DNA from: Phycomyces blakesleeanus NRRL 1555(-)
Taxonomy: Eukaryota; Mucoromycota; Mucoromycetes; Mucorales; Phycomycetaceae
Direction of reading: 5' to 3'
Assembly: GCF_001638985.1 (NCBI RefSeq)
Contig: NW_017265143.1
Location: forward strand, 124,001-188,000
Length of the DNA: 64,000 nucleotides
Below the pieces are notes generated by a model. It did not search any database. It had not been told where the DNA came from and worked only from the letters and a program-made list of their open reading frames with translations. This document shows positions 37,234-48,833 of this stretch, in pieces. Every line of letters starts with the position of its first letter. The first letter of the stretch is position 1. A program made the position numbers and the translations under genes.

Positions 37234-40200
37234 CCTAAAATAATGTCGATAGTTCTTGTAATAATGATAATGATAGTAATTATAATTGTAATTGTAATGG
37301 TAATGAGAGTAAGAGTAATAGCAGTAAAAGTTAAATAAATAGATAAATAAGTAAATAAATAAAACAAACAAAAGAAAGGCTGTGGCTGTATGAAGTAGCG
37401 AGCGACGGGAAATTATTAGATTTAAGTTTTTATTTTATTTTATTTTATTTTATTACTATTACTATTACTATTACTATTACTATTATTATTGATATTACAA
37501 TTACTACTTTACTATTATACATGTGTAACTTGTTTAGCTGTACATGAAATGCGCTGGTACTACACACCTGACTTTCATGTCTTGATGTAGGACTCAAGAA
37601 CATGATTGGGATATCAGTCCATTTCATGTTACTAGACATTATAACTATACTGGTTCTTGCAGGTGAATCTTTAGTTGGTGAAATAAGGATATTTTCGCTG
37701 ACATTAAAACGATGCACTTTTCGCTTTCACTCTGACATTAAAATGTCTTTATATTTATATATATATATGTGTGTGTGTGTGTGTATTACTTTTTGCATTA
37801 TACTAAAAATAAATGTGTACCTGATCGTGATTTATACTATATTTTATGCCAAGAAATAATCTTGAACAAACTGAGGGGGTATTCAAAGGTTGTTTTTTTT
37901 TCTATAATCATTATAATTATCAACATTTAACTGTCACAAGCCACTAGTGTGAAGAAACCCAATGGGTACCGCATATTTAGAAAACCTTCTACTGAAATAC
38001 ATATATATATGTATGCAACTATGATTGTTGAATTAAATGACGCATAGTCTAATAACTTTTTTTTCCTTATAACAAAGCTGCCGTGATTATAATTCAGCTT
38101 TGTAGACTAGCGGTTTGAATCACCTAGACACATGCTGTGTTTTGCAGTATCAGAATACAATGATGTGTTCACCAAAGCTATCCCCATTCAGAAAAGAAAA
38201 AGAATCTTTAGCTTGAACTAGTAGTAGTGGTGGATCTTTTTCTTCAAGTTCATGGCACAACTATGTTTTCTTGAGAGTGTTTAGAAACCTTTCCAGGCGT
38301 TAAAATCAAGTTTATCATTTTCTTTTACCATCAAATACAGGCGAACTGCATATTGACTGTTCTACTGATAGAACTTTTGGTCTTTGTTACTACTTTGGCT
38401 ATAACATAATTTGCTTCTTGTAAATTTTGGCAATATTTACAATGATTATACTTTTTTCTTCTCTAACGTATACCACATGTAGGCTTCTTATTTTTAATTA
38501 CATTTGTAAACGTGTGAGTTGCACTGAATTGTCAATGGAAGAAAGAAAGAAAAAGTATTTGCATGAATTTCCAATATGATCACCATTCAAAAGAGCCCTT
38601 GAATTTCTTACCAGTTAAATATATTTTAGGAAATATACATATACATAAGGTTAGGGTCGTGACATCCTCTTCTGCGATATATCAATAAAATTTGGCCACT
38701 TCTTTAAGCTTGGAAAAAAATTAAAAATGATATAAAATTTATGATTTACTAATATAATATATATGTACAAAAGAAACTTTCTTGAATACCCTCTTTACTA
38801 AGAATTAATAGTAATAGTAATAATAAAAAACTAAAATTAAAAATTGAAAAATCAAAAAAAAAAAAAGTCAAATTAAAAATTAAAAAATCAAAAATCAAAA
38901 ATTAAAAACTAAAAATTAAAAATTATAAAGCTTAAAAAAATAATGTATATGTATAAAGACAATATATAAGTTGAGTATTATGTCTCTCTGGTTCTAGCTT
39001 TTGGTTTTGGTTTTACTCTGACTATGTCTCCAGTCTTAGCTTTAACTCTAGATCTAGCTTTGGTTCTAACTCTAGCTCTAGCTCTAGCTCTAGCCCTGGT
39101 TCTGGTATTTGAAATATATTATCTTGTACGATTATATGGGAGTACAACCGGAAAATCAAAATCCTGTATTTTTTTTTGTATTATTCTATTCTATTTTATT
39201 ATATTATATTATATTTTTTTCTTTTCAGTTGATTCAGGACATAGTCCTCGTGGAAAGGTCATTGGAGCAGAAAGGTTCTCCTCTCATTGTGTGTGTATAG
39301 TGTATATGTTTATTGTGTCTATTGTGTGTGTGTATTGTCTGTGTGTATTGTATGTACGAGTGTGTACAAGAAAGTCTATTGTTCCCAAGCTATCAATTTA
39401 TTTATTTTTTACTTTTCCTTTGATAAGAACTTTCTATAATCTCACTAAAATTCAAAATGCCATTTGAATATAGAAATTCACATGAAATGAAGGCAATTAA
39501 TCATTGTTCTTTCCAATTTCAATTATAATTCTAGTATTTTTTTTTCTTTCATTATTATTAGTATTAATGTTAATATTAATATTACTATTAACATAGCCAT
39601 TATCACATAATATTCCCTTTATTAATTATTCATTATTGATATATAAAGATAGAGGGTTAGAAAAGTACATAGTTTATTTAGATATTCAAAAAGTAGGTAT
39701 CTAAATAACTATATATCAATTATGGTTCTTTAGCTTACCGCAAATAGAAAAGAAAAAATAGATGAACAATTTTGAGTTGATCTGTGGCACAGTCGATAGG
39801 CTGGCTACAATAAAGGCTACCACGTATCATGGGATGTAAAAAAGAAAAAGAAAAGAAATCTCCCCTCGGAACCCCACTTATAAAGTCAACTTCCAATTTA
39901 CTGTTATTCTCACGTCTATATTTTACGTATTACCAGTACTGAAGAGCACGCCTTTTAAGCTCTTTCTCTCTCTCTCTCTTATTATATACTATATATTAAT
40001 TGTTGACTGATCGATTGAAGTGATCATAAACGCATCTGTCAAAATAATAAAATAAGACATGAACACAATTTGTACCTATTTTATATTATAATATATATAT
40101 ACAATGATATTATGGATATCACAAATGATTACTTAATGGTTTCAAAAAAAGAATAAAACGCTTGATAAAGATATAGATAATAAAAATAAATATGTAAAAA

Positions 40201-40302
40201 AAAAGTATTGCCCTGCGTTGGGTTGCGTTGCTTGCGTGCTTTTTATTGTGTTTTATACTTTACTTTACTTTAATTTCTTTTTTAAGCTTGTTCTTGTTAT
40301 TT
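37234..40302. other. Intergenic region, AT-rich with degenerate repeats
   Basis: No gene is recognised over about 3 kb. A minus-strand frame at about 37717-37480 (MHRFNVSENILISPTKD) has a mixed composition but no continuation I can support. Positions 38810-38935 are imperfect AAAATTAAAAATC repeats. Positions 39000-39105 carry a degenerate GCTCTA array whose open frames are artefacts. The sequence near 39948, CTGAAGAGCAC, resembles part of the inverted repeat seen at 1051/1754. Confidence 0.45.
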
Positions 40303-41420
40303 TTATATATCATCATCATCACAAACAAGCTCCTGCCATTCTTCACCCGAATTGGCCTTGAGCTTTTGCAAATGAGCCAAGGTAGCAACAAAGTGGCGAC
40401 GCACGTACTCCGACAATGGCCCGGTTTGGTCCAATAGTCTCGAAGAACTTGAAGGCAAGGGGTGCTGATCAGGATTATCGACAGATTTTAAGTTGCTTTT
40501 AATCAGGTCAATGAGACCATTAAGGTATTTTGCTGTGACCTATTAAAGATAACAATAAAATATAAAAGTAAAAGTAAAATTAATAAAAATTAAAGTAGAC
40601 AATAGATTACTAATACTGAAAAATATAAAAAATATATATATATATGTATGTATATAAATAAAAGAGAGATAGGTAGGTAGGTAGGAAAGGTCAAGATAGT
40701 AAAAGGTGAACAATAGAATGTTCATAATAGGCTCTCCTAGATTTTTCCATGAACGAGAACCCTTTTGTTCGTGGCACACACTACTTGTATCACTTACAGC
40801 TTCATTTCCTTTTTCAAAGTAGTACACATAGCGGTTCAGTATCTCAACAAATAGTTCCACATTTGTACCAGAGTGCATGCAACTGTCTGCGATTCGAAGC
40901 GCCTTTTGCAGGCACTCGACCGAACGCTTGCCATTGCGGTATAGTTCTTCCTCTTTTTCGGGTGTCAAAACCTCTCCGGGTCTCTCGGTCGTCCACCACA
41001 AGTGAGAGGACATATAGACAGCCCGGCATTGGTCAGGTTTCTTTAGCAGCTTGGCACTGTGAATCGCAGCCTTGGTAATCAGGGTATCGTAACTATCGGC
41101 CGAAAAGACGCGTGTTTGTTGCAGAGCACCAATAATGCATGTAATGGCCTGGAATTGGGCCCTTGATTCGGAGATAGACTCCTCATAAATTGTGAAGGCC
41201 TCTACAAAGAACTCATATGCGATTTCTTCAAAGCCTCCCTCATCTGCACTTTGTCCTGCTATCAAGAACAGGCGAAGACACATGTCTGTACATTCGCATT
41301 TGTTGTGAAGAACCGAGATGACTTGGTGAATGAAACGGAATAATGCTGAAGTCTTTTTCTCCCAAATTTCATCCTATATATACATATACATACATACATA
41401 TATACATACATATATATACA

Positions 41421-41458
<38 letters not shown>

Positions 41459-42618
41459 AAGTATAAATATATATAGATATATATAAATTATTTTTATTTT
41501 TATTTTTATTTTTATTTTTATCTTTATTTATTATTAGTATTGTTATTTGCTATTGTACGATTGAAATAAACCTAATATTTATACAATGTATTGTATGTAT
41601 TGTATTGTATGTATTTATTTATATATGTATACATTACCTTAACTTCATGGGTCTTGTATCTACGTGCCAACTTGACAGCTGAGATAATAAGGGATGGGAA
41701 AGTGTATCGAATACGATCACCGCCTTCGCCCAGTTGCTTTCTTGCTGCCGACAAAAGCTGTATCACATACATATACACATACAAATACACACGTACACAC
41801 AAGCACAAGCACCAGCACACAAGCACACACACACAGACACACACAAGCACAAGTACATACACAAAGGCATACACATACGCACATACACCCACATGCATAA
41901 ATAAGTAAATAAATATGTAAGTAAATGCAAGTGACCTCAAAAGTGTCTCTCGATAAAAAAACAACTGTAAAATATATTTAAGAAAAAAATAACAGGCCAC
42001 TTACCAAAAACTGAGTATCCTCATTATCTGATCGGAACAGATGGACCAACTTAGCAATCCAGCCTTGTTCTTCTGCCAATTCCTCGTCTTCTAAACTGGT
42101 AAAAGCCGTCTTGCGATCCATAGAATTTCCATACATGGGAGTTGGAGTAGCAGAAGCCATCGGAGCATCTTTCTGTTCGCGCAATATGACATCGCAAAGG
42201 TCCAGGATTCCGTGCACCTCGGCCGGACTGCTGATGATCGTCTCGTCCTTCAGAATACTCAGAACTACCGAGACCGCCACATTCCGTCTGGTCGTGAAAG
42301 GCTGTAGGGCCAAAAGGGGCTGGTAGTTGTCAAGAGCCAGCAAGATCAAGACTGAAGTGTGGTGCTTGATGGGTGCCAGCAAGAGTGCAAGTAAGTGGCC
42401 CTCGGTCTGCTTGGAGTGAAAGTCTGGAGAGTCGGTGTACTCGTGCACTTTATCTTTGGCATAAGCCAAGATTTGATCGACATAGTCAATCTTCTTGGGG
42501 TAGCAGGACAACGAGAGGTTGAGTAAGGACACGAGAAGGGCAGTGAGATCTTGGATTGAAAGATTAGGGCGTGCCTATTATATTAACCAATGCAAACAAG
42601 ATTAGATTGATTAATTAA

Positions 42619-42657
<39 letters not shown>

Positions 42658-44206
42658 AATGATCAAAAAGGTATATGAATCTTTCTATTCTTTTTCTTCT
42701 TCTTTACCTTTACAAGTTCAACTATCTGGTTCCAGAATACGATAAAGAGCTCGACATTTTCAGGAATACCACGAATCTGTTTGACCTGTTGTACTTGCTC
42801 TGTCTGTTGTGCCTGCTCTGATGTTTCAGACTTCTCTGGCTCTTCTGGTGTGGCATCTGGCAACTCATCTGTCAAGAGTTCTGCAGATTCCTTTGATTTC
42901 TCCTCCTTTGCATTTTCATCTGCTCCAGTTTCTTTAGACTTTTCTTCTCCTTCTTCAGCAGATTTATTTTCTTTTGCTGGCTCATCTTTTGTGACCGAAA
43001 TCTGTTCATCGACCTCGGGTTCAATCTCGGCCTCACGAGCAGCATATGCAGCCAAACGATCGATCAAAGCAATGATTATTTGTTTGACATTAACCTTGGG
43101 GTGCAATTGAGCAGTACCAGCAAGGAAAGGCTGCAGAGTCTGAAGATGAAACTCATCCGGGAATACCTTTTTTGTATATATATGTATGTATGTAAGGGAT
43201 TAAAATGCTCAAAGACAAAAAAAAACTTCGTTCCCCTTCCTCCTCTTTACCGTACACTAAATGTAAAAATATTCATTCGCTTGTTTTTACCTGAATTATT
43301 ACTTCCATTAAGTATTCTTGGGCAATGATATCCCGGCAGCTCACTACTTGATCCAAAATACCAGGCAAGATCAACTAAGAACAAAGAATACCAATAACAG
43401 TGATGTTGCGGTATTAAATAAATTGTGGCAATTACTGCATATATATATATATATATATATGTGGGTTTGTGGCCAACCAAAGCTTACCGATTGATAAACA
43501 CGAAGATCCACACCATCCAACTGACTGAGGCGAACAAGATTTGTACCAACCAAGATACGAAGTTCTTTGCGCTCAGCTTCTCTCTTTTCTCTATCTCTCG
43601 AGTGTCCTTGGTGCTGTAAACGGACCCATAATTTGTTCATCTCAGTGAAATTTGTGAGGTTAAAATGAATTGATTCATGGACATTTCCCTCTGGACTATG
43701 AAAATAAGCCATGTATCAACAATCAATTCAAATCACTCGACCACATACACACACAAAGAATGGCTTACCCTGAGCTCTCACCAACCGGGAGATAGTCACG
43801 AGTCATTCCACTAAGGTAGTGTCTAAGAAAGAGACCGCGTGTGGGGTGTTGGACGCCTCTTGTCATCTCCATCATATCTCTCATGATTTCTCGAACAGGA
43901 GCATCTGGCATACCCATATATGCTGCACCCACGGTAATCATCAGGTAAAGACGTGGTACGATATTACCAGCGTATTGGACTAATTCGTACAAGTCCGCCA
44001 AATGGTGGCGACCTGCATGATGAGCCTCCATCAAATAGACCGTCAAGTGTCTCAGGGCATCAAAGATTGCCATATCTAATCATACACAGGATTGTTTTAA
44101 AATTGAATGAATTAATGAATGAATAAGAGAAGTATGTAAATAAAAACGAAGCAGTAATGATGTAACAGTCAATACAGACGCACACGATTATATATGTATA
44201 ATATAT

Positions 44207-44238
<32 letters not shown>

Positions 44239-44589
44239 CGTGTGAATATATGGAAGTAAATAAAATTTTACCTACAAAGTTCATAATAGGTTTTTGGGGT
44301 TAGGGCAGAGGTACGCAACTCGGCCAACATATTTGAACAGTGCTTTAAAGCGTCCATAAGCTTATCGTTATCCTATAGCGCGCACTTTTAAGGTTATTTA
44401 TCCTGGGCAATATGTTTACTTTTATCACCATGATTTTTTTATGGTGTGTATGCATATATTTACACACTATATGTTACTTACAAGACACTTGTTCATCAGA
44501 TGAGCCTGAATCTTGACAACACTCAAAACCTCATCCAGTATTTTTGGTTGCTCTTCGGCGGGTGCAGGACTGCTAAGGGCCATGCTCAT
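40303..44589 (-). CDS. VPS35: VPS35, retromer cargo-recognition subunit
   Basis: Ten exons give 921 aa: 44589-44482, 44372-44276, 44075-43769, 43695-43488, 43374-43291, 43166-42708, 42574-42005, 41757-41638, 41373-40798 and 40539-40303. VPS35 is the large alpha-solenoid of the retromer, which sorts cargo from endosomes to the Golgi. The VPS26-binding PRLYLM motif is present in [16 protein letters not shown], followed by [16 protein letters not shown] and [21 protein letters not shown], nearly identical to human. The C-terminal half keeps the VPS29-binding solenoid ([34 protein letters not shown]). Residues about 313-401, inside exon 6, form a Glu/Lys/Ser-rich insertion absent from the human protein. 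The gene starts 462 bp from SPC3 on the opposite strand. Confidence 0.96.
42607..42658. repeat. AAAT tetranucleotide repeat in VPS35 intron
   Basis: About eleven to twelve consecutive AAAT (AATA) units lie in the intron between VPS35 exons 6 and 7. Confidence 0.85.
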
Positions 44590-45051
44590 TGTGTTGGTAG
44601 TAGTACTGGTTTAAAAAGAGAGAGAGAATCGAGAAATAAATTTATAAAACACAAAGGGGTAGAAAGCTTTCGATTACAGGTCGAAAATATAGGGTATAAC
44701 TTATAATTTAATATAGATATTAAGTACAGTACAACACAGTATAGTAGAGACAATAACTATATTTATATATAAAGATATATAAAGTATATATCTATCTGTA
44801 TAGTTAAAGGAAGAAAATAAGTAAAAGAAGTAAAAGAAAGAAAGAGGGAGAAAGAGAGGGAGAAAAATATATTAAAAAAGAAAAAAAAAGTTCTCTCTAT
44901 CTCTCACTCTATCGTTCACAGGTACATCACACACACACACACACACAGAAAGAGAGAGACTACACGTGACCCATCTCCTTTCATATTTGCTTCACAGAAA
45001 AAAAAAACGGGCTTTAGCATTTTTAGGACACGTACAAGTCTAGCCAACATC
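44590..45051. promoter_or_regulatory. Shared upstream region of VPS35 and SPC3
   Basis: VPS35 (minus) and SPC3 (plus) start 462 bp apart and point away from each other, so their promoters must share this stretch. It contains GA-rich tracts (44835-44890), a CA run at 44932-44946, and ACACGTGAC at about 44963, a CACGTG E-box of the kind bound by bHLH factors. Joint regulation of two secretory-pathway genes is plausible but unproven. Confidence 0.5.
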
Positions 45052-46167
45052 ATGTACGATTTACAGCAACGCGCCAACGTAAGATTCCTTCTTGATGATT
45101 AGCATCGAAAAACCTATTAATCAGTGTTATTGTTGCTGATGCTATTGCTGCTATTACTGCTGCTTCTGTTGCTTTCTTTAGGCCGTTCTTTCTTTTGCTG
45201 TCACGGCGTTTGCTTGTTTCTTGGGTGTTGTGTCTTTACTGTCGGTCATCAATGGATACGGTCAAGTAGATGGAACCATCACTGTAGACACCAATGTAGT
45301 ACGAGTGTATGTATAAATGCGATGCATCGTACATTATTATACTTTTGTATTTTTCTTTGTTTCTTTCTAACTTCAAATTATTTAATTTTATTTAGTGTGA
45401 ATCGCCGTTATGGTCCTGAGCATTATGATTATAGAAACACAAAGAGTGAATTTGCTCGATTGGCCTTTGATATTGATGCTGGTAAGTAATATATGCGCAC
45501 ATATAGATTATATGTATGTTTGCGAAGAAATTGCTATTGGATATAAAAAAAGATTATATATATATATATGTGTGTGTGTGTTTTTTGGGTTGTTTCTTGA
45601 AAATATAATTAATACAATACTGATCTACTTTATTAAATCCATTAGATTTTACACCTCTTTTTAACTGGAACACCAAACAGATCTTTGTTACTGTTGTAGC
45701 TGAATATGAATCTGCATCGCATGTAAGTACTACTCATATACTTATGTATATATATATGTGAATGGAAATTGAAATGGAGTAACTTTTTATACAAATCTCA
45801 CGCTAAACTCATTTCATTTTAGAGCAGAAATGCGGTTGTTCTTTGGGATAGAATTATTAGTCGCAAAGACGATGCAAAATTGCTTCTCGAAAATGTACCT
45901 AATAAGTATGCTCTTATTGATGTCAGCCAAAAATGGAGGTAAGAAAGAGAAAAGAAAAGAAATAATAGAAGACTGAATGGATTGACAACGAACATTGGAA
46001 TTTATTTATTTATTTTTTGCTTTATTCCTTGTGGCAGTCATCAACAAGCAAACTTGTCTCTACAGTGGGATATCACTCCTCATGTAGGTATTCTCAAGGC
46101 AGGAAGATCCGCTACAACATCAGGAAATTTCGTACTTTCGCCTGTTCAGGAAAAGTCGAAACATTAA
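45052..46167 (+). CDS. SPC3: Signal peptidase complex subunit 3
   Basis: Six exons, 45052-45078, 45182-45306, 45396-45481, 45646-45722, 45823-45938 and 46038-46167, give 186 aa, close to human SPCS3 (180). The protein is a type II ER membrane subunit of the signal peptidase complex, needed for cleavage of signal peptides in the lumen. A transmembrane helix follows the nine N-terminal residues (AVLSFAVTAFACFLGVVSLL). The lumenal domain shows the family blocks FDIDADFTPLFNWNTKQIFV, VVAEYES, NAVVLWDRII, and LSLQWDITPHVGILKAG. All junctions are GT-AG and phase-consistent. The short first exon (MYDLQQRAN) matches the family's N-terminus. Confidence 0.94.
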
Positions 46168-47543
46168 AATTACACCCACCCACCCATGGTACACCAACAT
46201 ACATACATGCATATGTAAAAGCGTTTTCCTTTTGTCAGCATCTTATACACACTTATGTTTATATGTATACAAAAACAATCTCTATTGATAGCCCTTGCTT
46301 GCTTGCTTTATTTCTTTAATTTATATATGGGAAAAAATGCTAATAGATTGTGGTTGTGGTTGTGGTTGTGGATTTTATTCTTGGCCTTACAATATAAACA
46401 AAGTAAATAAATAATTTATACATTGTGTTTTCATATGTCTTTGCTTCTACTTCTTTAAATAAATAGGAAATGAAGCATTTGTATAAAAATAAACAAATCT
46501 TTTGAGATTAAGTTGGCTTCTTTTAGATTTATTTGTATGTGTGTATGCAGGGCTCTGACAAGTGATAATAATAATAAACCAATGTCATATTAGCATTGTA
46601 AAATTAATTTGACCTCAAATAAACTTTCACTCACAACCACCAAGGTGTCTATGAAAATGAGTGTTAAAGAGTCTGGCCTTTAATCAGGCCCTACCAAGAA
46701 AAAACATGTATATTACTTTGACGGAAAATCTCTTAGTTCTTACAAGCTGCTTTTTATAAAGAGGGTTGTCATAGGTGGCTATTCTCTGTGGTATCAACAC
46801 TCTCCAGTGTAACCTCGATTCTTCAAAAACCCAAAAATTCGGTTTCATATATGTTTATATATACTATAAATTTAATACATCACAGAATACGCCAAAATGT
46901 GTTTCTTCAAAGGGTCATGACTATATTCAATTCAATTCAATGAGTCTGGTCTCATTAAAAGATAAAGCTAATAAGGCATTATTCGTATAGCAATTATATG
47001 CCCACAGAGATCTAGTACTTTTATTAAACACCCAAATATATATATACGATATACATAGTCTGACAAGATAAGCATTTGTATGAAACTTAAGGACGTTTTC
47101 TTTAACATGATTGCACAGCAATTTTTTTAAAATGACACACAGTAAATCTTATATGATTATTGTGGACCAAAAATCTGGGATTTGGTATTGGTTATCTCAC
47201 CATATCCTATTCTTTTTACCTTTTCTTCATCCCCCCTGTGATACTCTGAGTGTACCAGCTGAAATTCTTTATTTCATTTATAATCAGCCATATGTATATA
47301 AATTTCTACTGTAGAAACGATCATACTAATATCAATAAAAGAAAGAGTGGCTTCAGAAAGTAATATGGATCTTAAACAAAAGAAACCGCTTCCTCTTCTC
47401 CCTCCCCACATCCATCGAGTCAATCGTACCAAACTCCCCCCCTCACTTACATTTTTTACCGGGCGTGACTCTTTTTTCTGGAGCAATAAATAAATCATTT
47501 TCAGGACATTCTCAAAAAAGGCCTTAACCTGTCATTGAAAGCA
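46168..47543. other. Intergenic region without recognised genes
   Basis: Contains a TGTGGT repeat (46346-46370) in the likely 3' UTR of SPC3 and AT-rich sequence thereafter. Short frames at 46775-46990 and 47111-47314 are AT-driven and not called. The last 100 bases are the probable promoter of the Asn-rich gene. Confidence 0.45.
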
Positions 47544-48518
47544 ATGTTGCGAACATCCTCTGCTTCCGCCGCCAGAAGTCTCCAGACAGCATGCAGACCT
47601 TCTCTGGTTAGCTTGAGATTCCAGTCTACTGCTGCAGCTGAGGAATCCAAGGCCAGCACTGATGATACCAAGACTGATGCTCCCTCAAAGACCGCCCGCC
47701 TCCCTTTGTCAGCTCGTCTGGGTGGTTCTGGTCGTGGCAAGCCTCTAGAGAATGCCGATCCTTTCTCTCTCTTCTTGGCTAATGCCAGACCTGCTCGTAC
47801 CAACACTGGAAGAGAAGCCAATCGCGGACGTCCTAATAACAACCGTGGACCACGACCACAAAAGCAGGCTGCTCCTGGTCAATTCGACGATGCAGTAGAG
47901 TCCAAGCCTAAGAACGGTGAGGCCAGAACAGCCTCTTCTACCGAGACACAATCTAGACCTCCCCGCCAACCTCGCAATAACTACAACAACAACAATAGCA
48001 ACAACACCACCACCACTAGCAGCGAAGGCAACAATAACGAATCCACAAATGCTCCTAATAACAATCGATTCCGCAACCGTAGCTTCAACGACAGAAAAAC
48101 TGGTGAAGCAAACAATGGCGATCGTCGATTCAACAACAGCAACAACAATAGAAACAACAACAGATCCAATGATCGTTCCAAGTCCTTTGAAAGTCGCCCT
48201 CGTCGTTCAGAAGTCAGTAGCTCACCCGTTCGCCGTGTTGTGACTTTTATCGACAAGGATATCGATTGGGCTTCCTTGAATCCCAATGAGAGTTTGTCAG
48301 CACAGCCTGTTATTGAGGGTGAAGTGGATAGCAGTGTGACATTGGGAGAGGCTCAGGGCGATTATGGACGCTACGTTGGTATCGCCAATGAGTTGAAGTG
48401 GTCTGACACTGTTAATGTCCCTGCATTGACTACTCTTGTGGGTGGAAATGCTACATACAGTCTCCCCCAAAAGTCTGCTTTCTTGCAAATTGTATCAAAA
48501 GCCACCATGGGCGCATAA
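47544..48518 (+). CDS. Asn-rich protein with mitochondrial-type presequence
   Basis: An uninterrupted frame from ATG at 47544 encodes 324 aa. The first 30 residues (MLRTSSASAARSLQT...RFQST) are rich in Arg, Ser and Ala without acidic residues and end in a typical mitochondrial cleavage-like RFQS site. The middle (about 95-215) is Asn/Arg-rich and disordered, with runs such as NNYNNNNSNNTTTT. The C-terminal 80 residues look folded: VTFIDKDIDWASLNPNES ... GDYGRYVGIANELKWSD ... LPQKSAFLQIVSKA. I do not recognise the family for certain; a fungal mitochondrial ribosome or mitochondrial RNA-related protein is possible from composition and targeting. The coding bias is strong and high in GC, so this is a real, probably well expressed gene. 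Confidence 0.8.
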   Translation: MLRTSSASAARSLQTACRPSLVSLRFQSTAAAEESKASTDDTKTDAPSKTARLPLSARLGGSGRGKPLENADPFSLFLANARPARTNTGREANRGRPNNNRGPRPQKQAAPGQFDDAVESKPKNGEARTASSTETQSRPPRQPRNNYNNNNSNNTTTTSSEGNNNESTNAPNNNRFRNRSFNDRKTGEANNGDRRFNNSNNNRNNNRSNDRSKSFESRPRRSEVSSSPVRRVVTFIDKDIDWASLNPNESLSAQPVIEGEVDSSVTLGEAQGDYGRYVGIANELKWSDTVNVPALTTLVGGNATYSLPQKSAFLQIVSKATMGA

Positions 48519-48833
48519 AAGAAAATAGAATGAAGAAAGAGAGAAAGAGAAAAACAAAATCATTATGGGAAAAAATAATAAAGAACAAACCAAACAAAAA
48601 AATAAATAACAAGGAAAAGCTGGGCTCGTTTCGTATATATATTCTGTATTAAAATTAAATTTTGTATCATCTTTTTTTTATTTTTTTATTTTTATTATTA
48701 TTTCTCTTTATATATATATAAAACAAGGCTTATATTGAATTGAAATATATTAAATTAAAAAACCATGTCTGTAATCATCATTATCATCTAGCCACAACCA
48801 ATTCAAAATATCACTAAATTTACCCTCACAGTA
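48519..48833. other. Short intergenic region between convergent genes
   Basis: AT-rich sequence between the 3' ends of the Asn-rich gene and the hydratase-like gene. It includes A- and T-rich tracts at 48660-48720 but no coding sequence. Confidence 0.5.

Noticed and set aside
38090..38140. Possible tRNA (GGTTTGAATCACC resembles a T-loop)
   Set aside because: No acceptor stem or anticodon arm can be folded around it.
39024..39467. 147-residue Leu/Ala-rich plus-strand frame
   Set aside because: The Leu-Ala part is a degenerate GCTCTA repeat and the rest is AT-driven; no splice structure or family match.
39938..39960. Second copy of the MITE terminal repeat
   Set aside because: Only about 11 contiguous bases match, no partner repeat was found nearby, and it may be chance.
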